DNA from: Asterionellopsis glacialis
Taxonomy: Eukaryota; Bacillariophyta; Plagiogrammaphyceae; Rhaphoneidales; Asterionellopsidaceae
DNA: 35,907 nt
Direction: 5' to 3'
NCBI GenBank assembly: GCA_014885115.2
Contig: WKLE02001364.1
Coordinates: forward strand, 1-35,907
Positions 29,153 to 35,907 of this stretch are shown here, piece by piece; positions within the stretch are counted from its first letter, which is position 1; every line of letters starts with the position of its first letter. The translations under genes and the position numbers were made by a program. Under the pieces are notes generated by a model, which worked only from the letters and a program-made list of their open reading frames with translations, did not search any database and had not been told where the DNA came from.

Positions 29153-31150
29153 ATGGACGACCTTTTCAATATGCTGTCATCGTCAGCACGGATTGACAAA
29201 TCAAAGCGCGTCAAGAAACGCCAGAGGCAACCACCTGCTGTCGCACAAGTCCCAGCCTTAATTCAGTCGCATGTTAAGAAAGACAAGGACGATAGTGATG
29301 ATGATGGCGGTAGCAGTAGCAACCAGAAGAAAAATGTAGCATCTCGCGATCGTACAGGAAAACGTGATACGTCTGAAGCAAAACTGCAACAAGTTCACAA
29401 AGAACAAATTGCTGCTTTTCGACGATCTATGAATATCCGCTTGGGTAACAAGCACGACCCACATGTTCCTGATCCGGTGTCTTCTTTTGGTGATCTTTCT
29501 GTGCCAAAGTGGTGGGACAATACTCGTGAGTCGCAATTTCAAAATGGTTTACGAGCTCTAAATCAAAATATAGAACTTGGAAGGTGGAAAGAGCCGACGC
29601 CTATACAAATGCAAGCTATGCCAACTTTGTTAGAAAGGCGAGATTTAATCGGATGTGCTCCTACAGGATCTGGAAAGTCCGGTGCCTTTGTGGTTCCATC
29701 TTTGTTGCTGAGTTGTGCACCCCACGATGTATTCTACGCATCTCAACAAAGCAAGGACGATGGTAATGATGTATCATCCAATAATAATAAAAAGTCAAAA
29801 AAGAAGAAAAAGAAACAAAAGAAGGAATCCCATCAAGGAGAAATTCGCTCATTGTTGGTAGCTCCATCAAGAGAACTTGCAGCTCAATTACATCGAGAAG
29901 TAGAACGACTTGGTATGGGTAAACCTGGTGGGTTGACATCAGCATTATTGTCAAAATCAAACGCAGCCAATATTGTTGCCGGGAATGCAGGCGGTAAACA
30001 AGGCTTAGATGTATTAGTGACAACACCACTTCGACTAGTCGATTCTCTAGAAAAAGGTCTCGATTTAACAGCGCTTCGTATAATTATTTTAGATGAAGCC
30101 GATCGTCTTCTAGATGCTAAAGATGGAATGACATCAAGCGGGAAACATGATGTGAAGAAAGGACAACACAGCGAAGGAGACAGTGACAGTGACAGCGACT
30201 CTTCTTCGGCTGACGAGGAAATAGACCAAAAGAAACCCAGCAAAAAGGGGAAAAAGCAAATAGAACAAGAGCGAGCAAACGGAGGTGGTGTGCCCTCATC
30301 AGGATCGTCGCAAACACAATCGTTCCTTCTGCAAATGGACGCTATATTCAGTGCGTTGCCAACCACGGCAACTCGGGCTCTCTTTTCTGCAACTGTTACT
30401 CCTACAGTCCGTTCGCTAGCAGAATCCATATTGCGCAATCCTGTCGACTTAACCATAGCTGCCCCAGGAACTACGGGAGGCGCTAATCTTGACATTGATC
30501 AGGAATTAATGTTCGTGGGTAGAGAGGAAGGTAAACTTCTTGCTATCCGGCAACTGGCGCAACGAGGCCAACTCAAGCCACCCACAATTATATTTGTACA
30601 GAGCAAAGAACGTGCACAAGCACTTTTTGGAGAACTGCTCTATGATGGTTTGCATATCGATGTCATCCATGCTGGTCGATCTCGTTCTGCACGTGACAAT
30701 GCCGTAGCGAAGTTTCGAAGGGGTGACACATGGGTCTTGATCTGTACAGACCTTGTTGCTCGTGGAGTTGATTTTCGCGCAGTCAATACGGTGATCAACT
30801 ACGATTTACCAGCCTCGGGTATTACATATGTTCATCGTATCGGCCGAACGGGACGTGCCGGCAGACAGGGTAAAGCCATTACTCTTTTTACGGAGGCCGA
30901 TTTTGACAATTTGCGAACAATTGCGAACGTTATGAAACAAAGTGGTTGCGACGTTCCTGAATGGATGCTAAATCTGAAACGAAATAAACGACCCGCAGCT
31001 AATCCCCGAAGACCCAAAATTGATACAACACCCAATTATGATAAAGTGAAAAGGTTGAATAGAAAACAAAGCATTCAGAGTAGCAAAAAACGCAAGAAAG
31101 ATAGCGCCTTAAAAAACGTCCGACCAACAAAAAATACAAGGACGAAGTAA
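29153..31150 (+). CDS. DDX52: DEAD-box RNA helicase, DDX52/Rok1 orthologue
   Basis: A 665-aa single-exon gene whose first ATG is at 29153; the frame extends further up only to a TTG. The motifs in order are: Q motif EPTPIQMQA (about 150), Walker A APTGSGKS (169-176, Ser where most members have Thr), PSRELAAQ (Ia), TPLRL (Ib), DEAD (about 314), SAT (about 412), IIFVQSKERA (IV), TDLVARGVDF (V) and HRIGRTGRAG (about 560). The stretch QELMFVGREEGKLLAIRQL...DVIHAGRSRSARDN...WVLICTDLVARGVDF is diagnostic for DDX52/Rok1, a nucleolar helicase needed for 18S rRNA and the small ribosomal subunit. Two Lys/Ser/Asp-rich inserts (after motif I and between motifs II and III) and a basic C-terminal tail are lineage additions. 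Confidence 0.92.
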   Translation: MDDLFNMLSSSARIDKSKRVKKRQRQPPAVAQVPALIQSHVKKDKDDSDDDGGSSSNQKKNVASRDRTGKRDTSEAKLQQVHKEQIAAFRRSMNIRLGNKHDPHVPDPVSSFGDLSVPKWWDNTRESQFQNGLRALNQNIELGRWKEPTPIQMQAMPTLLERRDLIGCAPTGSGKSGAFVVPSLLLSCAPHDVFYASQQSKDDGNDVSSNNNKKSKKKKKKQKKESHQGEIRSLLVAPSRELAAQLHREVERLGMGKPGGLTSALLSKSNAANIVAGNAGGKQGLDVLVTTPLRLVDSLEKGLDLTALRIIILDEADRLLDAKDGMTSSGKHDVKKGQHSEGDSDSDSDSSSADEEIDQKKPSKKGKKQIEQERANGGGVPSSGSSQTQSFLLQMDAIFSALPTTATRALFSATVTPTVRSLAESILRNPVDLTIAAPGTTGGANLDIDQELMFVGREEGKLLAIRQLAQRGQLKPPTIIFVQSKERAQALFGELLYDGLHIDVIHAGRSRSARDNAVAKFRRGDTWVLICTDLVARGVDFRAVNTVINYDLPASGITYVHRIGRTGRAGRQGKAITLFTEADFDNLRTIANVMKQSGCDVPEWMLNLKRNKRPAANPRRPKIDTTPNYDKVKRLNRKQSIQSSKKRKKDSALKNVRPTKNTRTK

Positions 31151-31344
31151 CTTGGTTGAGGATTCAAAGCTTTCAAACAATCTTCTTGGCCTCTGATGAC
31201 CATGAGGCCTATAGCATTGGACTAAGATTTTAATTCAATATTGGTACTTTAGTGTCTACTTTTGATTAGTGAAGCTGATACATTTTGCCACCAAACAATT
31301 TATAAACAGTTTGGTGCTTTGATTTGTTCCTAGGTCGTTATTTG

Positions 31345-32004
31345 TTACATGGACCCTCCCATGACCGAATTGAGTTTTTGTACCACTTCACGAATTTCAG
31401 GGTCCCGGGTCATTGCCTTTTCCAGGTCTTCTCTGCCACCAGTCATCATGAGTTTCATCGCTTCTTGCATTTTTGTCGATTGGAGAAGGGTCATAATTTC
31501 AGGATTGCTCATAAGTTTTTGCAATTCATCAGGTGTCATGCCACCAGGAAGAGTACCATCGTTCGCAACGACGTTTTCTATTTCTTCATCGTTTAGTTCT
31601 AGTTTTTTCCCGCTGAAGTTCTCTTCAAGCTTTTTCTTGTTGAATTCGTCGAGAATTTTTGGATCAGCCTTTCCCGACGCTCGTGCCTCTTCCAACCTTT
31701 CCACGAGAGATTCTTTGTCAAAACAATCACCGAACTTGATACCTCTCATTGATAATTCAGCCTTTATTTCAGATACTCGCATTTTCCCAGGTTCTACCAC
31801 CTCTTCAAATTCGTCGTCGCCCAAGTCAATTACGCCGTCATCTGACGAGGTAGAGCTCAATGCTGATACCCATCTCGTTGAAGTAGAGGAGGACAAAAAC
31901 GGACGGTGGCTCAAATGGTGATTCTGCCCGATGATAAATGCCTCCGCTTTTGGAGAGAAAAAGCCAGCAAGGAGTACCAGAAGAGAAATAGGCGATTTCG
32001 TCAT
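31345..32004 (-). CDS. Plastid-targeted protein with SAP-like and STI1-like regions
   Basis: A 219-aa single-exon gene with an ATG at 32004. Residues 1-22 form a signal peptide ending AEA before Phe23 (AEAFIIG), the diatom plastid signature, followed by a Ser/Thr-rich transit-type stretch. Residues about 75-108 (MRVSEIKAELSMRGIKFGDCFDKESLVERLEEAR) are a helix-turn-helix SAP/ARMET-C-like unit. The C-terminal 70 residues (DELQKLMSNPEIMTLLQSTKMQEAMKLMMTGG...MTRDPEIREVVQKLNSVMGG) match an STI1/Hop DP-type region, which in Hop and Tic40 assists Hsp70/Hsp90 chaperones. A role as a plastid co-chaperone or import factor is inferred. It diverges from the globin gene. Confidence 0.78.
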   Translation of the reverse strand: MTKSPISLLVLLAGFFSPKAEAFIIGQNHHLSHRPFLSSSTSTRWVSALSSTSSDDGVIDLGDDEFEEVVEPGKMRVSEIKAELSMRGIKFGDCFDKESLVERLEEARASGKADPKILDEFNKKKLEENFSGKKLELNDEEIENVVANDGTLPGGMTPDELQKLMSNPEIMTLLQSTKMQEAMKLMMTGGREDLEKAMTRDPEIREVVQKLNSVMGGSM

Positions 32005-32505
32005 GTCGCTTTTCTGCAGTTAGAACGCTGTGTTGAGTGTTGAGCACTTTACAGTAGGACTCTAGTAGAGGACCTTTTAGTCGCCTCTTGGAGTTTCGTA
32101 ACAGATAAGGACCTCTATTAGATGTGCTCTGAAGAAAGATCAGCGATCAATCAGCAATCAATCAGGATCAATGGTCTTCGAGAGACTTGTGAAAGGAAAC
32201 TGACGTCAGAGCGCTCATCGGAGCTCGAAGTACCGATTGATGATAGTAAATAATTTCCTGTGTACATAATCGTACGTAGAAGTCCTACTGCAGATTTTTT
32301 CTCTTCAACCAGTTCCCATCATCAGGGTTCGCATTTTTTTTTGTTTGTTTTACATGATTCCTGAATTGATTTCTGGTGGCATTTGGTTGTTTATGCTCCT
32401 TTGCTGTTATTACACTGAAACATATTATATTCCACTTTTTCCCCACCTCCTTTACCTACTTATCATCCTTAGAAAACCGAATTTTTATCCTACAAAACCA
32501 CAGAA
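32005..32505. promoter_or_regulatory. Divergent promoter region of the plastid SAP/STI1 and globin genes
   Basis: About 500 bases between two divergent ATGs. Around 32138-32172 the words GATCAATCAG and CAATCAATCAG are repeated (imperfect 12-base direct repeats). CGTACG and T-rich runs occur nearer the globin side. No function is proven. Confidence 0.4.
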
Positions 32506-33024
32506 ATGCAAGTTCTTCAGAGTGGAGCACTCGAGCGAAAGCACACCCTGTTGAGTAGACTTGGCGGTCATGATATTTTGCATAAGGCTGTTGATCAATT
32601 TTACGATCGTCTCGCACGGGACCAAGTCTTATGGCCGTTTTTCCAACATACAGACATGGGCATTCTCAAATGGCATGTTATGAATCTCATGTCAGTGACA
32701 TTTGGAAAACTCCCTGACAACTTTGACGTTTCGGCACTGATCCTAAATAAGCACAAGAGATTTTTCGATATGGGATTGACAACGCAGCACTTTGATATAT
32801 TCGTCGGTCATTTTTTAGAAACCCTAAACGAACTCAGCGTTGAAAGAGACCTTATTGATGAAGCTGAAGAAGTAATGAATAAGTTTCGACCTGTATTTGT
32901 CTTGGGTGCTGAAAAGGCTCAATCACGTAAAAATGCAAGGAGGAGAAATCGCACGTTGGTCGGCGTATCAGTATTTGCAATTTTCGGACTCATTATTGTA
33001 AGAGTGGCAAAACGTCCAAAGTAA
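32506..33024 (+). CDS. Truncated haemoglobin (group I-like) with a C-terminal membrane anchor
   Basis: A 172-aa single-exon gene with an ATG at 32506. Residues 14-125 are a truncated globin: LLSRLGGHDILHKAVDQFYDRL with Tyr33 at the B10 position, a FF-x-H-TDM stretch, FGKL, and His83 (LNKHKRFF) as the proximal F8 haem ligand, followed by LTTQHFDIFVGHFLETL. Such globins bind O2, CO or NO, and many act in NO detoxification or sensing. After a basic linker (KAQSRKNARRRNR), residues about 148-166 (LVGVSVFAIFGLIIVRV) form a single transmembrane helix with a short basic end, so the protein is likely tail-anchored with the haem domain in the cytosol. A tail anchor on a truncated globin is unusual. 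Membrane identity is not readable. Confidence 0.87.
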   Translation: MQVLQSGALERKHTLLSRLGGHDILHKAVDQFYDRLARDQVLWPFFQHTDMGILKWHVMNLMSVTFGKLPDNFDVSALILNKHKRFFDMGLTTQHFDIFVGHFLETLNELSVERDLIDEAEEVMNKFRPVFVLGAEKAQSRKNARRRNRTLVGVSVFAIFGLIIVRVAKRPK

Positions 33025-33150
33025 AATGCTGGAAAATAAGTATTCACCAAACGAACTGTACCGCTACTATTTTGTTTATACATGTTTTCTAAATAAGAAA
33101 TGTTTTGAATCAAATCCCGAACCCCAAACTTTAACCAAACGAAAACGGAT

Positions 33151-35348
33151 TCAAATACGCTTGATATCTACTCGAATACGATCGTGAACACGATGTTCCA
33201 TTTGAATGTCAGATCCACCAGCATTTTCCAATGTTTCGCGTTTCATAGGATGAATGTCCATAACTGCATAATTTCCTCCCGTAGTTTCCCTCGTAAGTCT
33301 GCCAGGGTTGAGAACCACAGTGCTGTCCAATACAGAACGGGCAAAGCACGTCAATTTAGATGGGACAATCAAAATATCAGGTGTACGAGGCATACTCCAT
33401 TGATCCATTCTCTTCAAATCGAGGTTTACTTGAGGTGATGGGGGGAATAGAGGATAGTAACTTCGTTGTTGCAATAAGTGTTGCGCGATCCGTCCAAGAC
33501 GGGATCCTGGTGCAAGGTTGGCACTGGTTTCATCTGTATTGATATGCATTAGGGTATCTGTGGATGTAATACCCAATACCACTTCATTCACTTGAATGGT
33601 TGACGGATTCGAGACCAAGTGTACCCGACTTTCGGAGGTGTTATTTTTTTTCGTACGTCCACCTGCAGATGTCTCAATATGGTGTAGTCCAAGCGTACCA
33701 TATTCAAGTCCATTTGCCCCAGGAAGTTTGAGGGATTTTCCTCCACCTTTGAGACGATCTCCAAAAGGTGCTTGTGGGTATCTGTTATTTTTTTAATTTT
33801 GAATCATTTGCAAAGGAGTTATACGGCATTAGACACTCAGAAGCACACAACAAAGCAAACAGACTTATATACTTTCATTTTGTGTACTTACACCCATTCA
33901 GCATTAGCATCATCGAGACTGGGGACCAAGACAAACTGTGTTTGCAAGTCGGGGTCACTCTCGAATAAGTCTTCCATCATGACAGCAACCTTGTTGGCGA
34001 AGAACATCTCGTAGGGTACCAAAATTTTACTTCCATCTTCCTCTTCCACTTCCAACATGGTATTTCCTGATTGAATCAATTCTTGTTTTAAATCAACAAA
34101 GGGTCCACATAAAATAACAACATCAGGTTTATCTGCTTGCACAACATGCATTAAATCCAACAATGGCTCAAAGGTCATACTATCACTAGTTGTGTAGGGC
34201 CCACATGTGGTTATAATCTTGAGCGGTTTCCCACCTTGATACTCATCATCGTGATGGAATTTCATCAAGTCCGAAACGGAGGATTGGTTCGGTACATGAG
34301 CGGCACCTTCACAGATTCGATGTGCTACCAATTTACGTCCTGAGCTGTTCATACCCTCCACAGCAACAATTTGTCCAGGGAAAAGACTGTAGCTTGTCTT
34401 TTTTTCCTTCAACAAAGATAAATCAACATTTACACGAGCTCCTCCAGATCCATGACGTGATCCCTCTAAAACAACACTTGTAGCATTGATTCGGCCTTCA
34501 TGAGCTTCATTGCACACCCGGCCGATGCAGCAGACAAGGTCTTGACGAGGAATACCGACTGATTCAAGAGGTGCAATGCTGTTGTCATTGCTGCCCTCTC
34601 CAGATGATGCGGATGACGACTTGTCAATGTTGTATCGATTTGCAATTTCTTCACCCATGGTAACAAGGTGATGATCCAATGCCTTACTACGGTCATCAAG
34701 TGTGGTAAACATATGGCGATAGGGTTTGGAAACATTAGTATCAAATTGATTATTGATGACACAACGACGATGGCTTTCTGTTTCAGCTGAAATTTCAGAG
34801 GATGCCTCAAGTTTATGAGGGTTGTAGGAAACAATGACCTTGCCTACATCGGTACGTTCGTTGTACTTTGGCATAGTTGTCACACGCTTTGTAGCGGTGG
34901 CAGCAGCAGATGTAGGACTTGGTGATCCATTACCACGAGCTACAGCATCCACAGCCGATTTACCATCATTTCGTGATTGTTTATGAGGAGGCGGAGGTGT
35001 CACCATGTTGGGAGGCACTTGTCGTTTTCCCATGCCCGGTCGTCGTGTGACAACCGCGCCGTCTTTTGTAGTGGACGGGGAGGGCGTCATGGTGGGGGCA
35101 CTACTACCGCTACTTTCCATATCCTTCACGACAGCATTTCGAAAGGGTTGAAAGGTAGTTTCCGTTAATTCTGTGACATTTTTATTGAGAGAATAAGCCT
35201 CCCAAGATTCTGCCATTTGTGTCGGAGACACACGGTGAGACGATGCCAATGCTAGGCATTTTCCTAAAATATCTGGATTGACACTTGTAAGTCCAGCGCT
35301 GGAAAATGCCTCAAGGAGTTCTACACGGAGTGTCATCGACGAAGACAT
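33151..35348 (-). CDS. POLA2: DNA polymerase alpha subunit B, two exons
   Basis: Exon 1 is 35348-33892 and exon 2 is 33781-33151, separated by a 110-bp intron with a consensus GTAAGT donor and an AACAG acceptor. Splicing joins NAEW and V-YPQAPFGDRL, the conserved vyPQpPf block, giving 695 aa. Residues 1-85 are the N-terminal helical domain (LRVELLEAFSSAGL...). A Ser/Pro/Thr-rich linker follows, then an OB-fold (CIGRVCNEAHEGRINATSVVLEG...VNVDLS...FPGQIVAVEG) and the inactive calcineurin-like phosphoesterase region (TTCGPYTTSDSMTFEPLLDLM, DVVILCGPFVD). It is the regulatory B subunit of the polymerase alpha-primase complex that starts DNA synthesis in the nucleus. The end (ETTGGNYAVMDI...RVDIKRI) is typical of the family. 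Confidence 0.92.
33782..33891 (-). other. Intron of POLA2
   Basis: The donor is GTAAGT (33891-33886) and the acceptor is AACAG ending at 33782, in phase 2. Retention would end the protein right after AEWV. Confidence 0.9.
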
Positions 35349-35907
35349 TATGAAATAGTGAAATGTACTTTTTCTTCACAAGATTCTCTCGGATGTAAAA
35401 CTAATTTGGAAAGAGAAAGGAATGACACTCTGTTAGGTTACGTGTACCACGGCTTATCGTTCTTGTTAAAAGAGATGGTGGGATAGGAATTTGTTTTGTG
35501 CTGTGATGATGGTGGACGATTAGTTGTTGTCGTCCCTTTCGACTTTGGGGGGGAGGTTGCACAATATTTCATCTAATGTAGGAGTTCCTACATAAAATAT
35601 TTCAAATTGTAAATACCAGTAGAACTAAAGTTTATCAAAATGGCGCGACATTAAAGATCCCTACGCAGCCAAATAGAATGAAATAATCGAAAAACGTTGA
35701 GCGGTCACTAAATTAAGATATAAGATTAGTACAGACAAACATACTCGCGGACGTCCGGAAAAACCGACGGAGGCAGGAAGGATCGATACGTTTAGCTGGA
35801 AGGCTGGCTCGCTCGGCTGGAAGCGTGCGTGATGCCTCGATCTGGTACTAGTACTTGTTCCTTTTAGGGGTAATCCTAGAGTAGAACATTTTAGTACCAG
35901 TAGCAGT
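35349..35907. other. Upstream region of POLA2 to window edge
   Basis: It should hold the POLA2 promoter. No ORF of note is present. A GC-richer stretch (35750-35840) has the direct repeat GCTGGAAG-n-CTGG (about 35794 and 35816), and TAGTACCAG/CTGGTACTAG words occur at the right edge. The next gene is outside the window. Confidence 0.45.

Noticed and set aside
28696..29214. Several overlapping ORFs on both strands before DDX52
   Set aside because: Most start at non-ATG codons, none shows a motif, and they contradict each other in frame and strand.
1..35907. CRISPR array, rRNA genes, bacterial operons
   Set aside because: No regularly spaced direct repeats of CRISPR type, no rRNA signature and no operon-like gene spacing; spliced eukaryotic genes argue against a prokaryote.

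Overview
The window looks like nuclear DNA of a diatom or close ochrophyte relative (inference). Genes are mostly intron-poor, with short GT-AG introns (91 and 110 bp) in two of them. Two proteins carry the bipartite plastid-targeting style of secondary plastids: a signal peptide followed by a Phe at the predicted cleavage point (VHG|FS and AEA|FII). There is a large RI-type LRR protein with the C-terminal tail I associate with diatom LRR families. Ordinary eukaryotic housekeeping genes (POLA2, DDX52/ROK1, nicastrin) rule out a prokaryote. Start codons given here are real ATGs.

Layout. 1-1171 is an edge region with no gene I can defend. 1172-2933 (-) is a two-exon MFS transporter. From about 3.8 to 14.3 kb lies a transposon graveyard. 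It contains a frameshifted small ORF (3815-4488, -), a decayed Mutator/Kolobok-like DDE transposase (5020-6304, +), a decayed Plavaka/KDZ-like transposase (about 6300-9526, -) that is itself split by a 519-bp insertion with a 14-bp target duplication, and a decayed PIF/Harbinger element (10054-13903) with recognisable terminal inverted repeats, two broken ORFs and a 44-N assembly gap. A GC-rich foldback structure follows at 14159-14251.

From 14.7 kb the window returns to normal genes: a GFA/CENP-V-like zinc protein (-), a six-cysteine thylakoid-lumen-type protein (+), an ER-type J-domain protein with VHL-like and ShKT modules (+), a TLDc protein (-), nicastrin (+), an unrecognised 275-aa ORF (-), a putatively myristoylated LRR protein (+), DDX52/ROK1 (+), a plastid-type SAP/STI1 protein (-), a tail-anchored truncated haemoglobin (+) and POLA2 (-, two exons).

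These genes do not form one pathway. They are independent nuclear genes, often convergent (J-protein/TLDc 82 bp apart) or divergent (TLDc/nicastrin, SAP-STI1/globin). The most distinctive signals are the dated nested insertion in the Plavaka-like gene with its 34-bp CRE-containing tandem repeats, the reconstructed Harbinger boundaries, the J-VHL-ShKT domain combination and the membrane-anchored globin. I did not find a clear previously undescribed multi-gene system.
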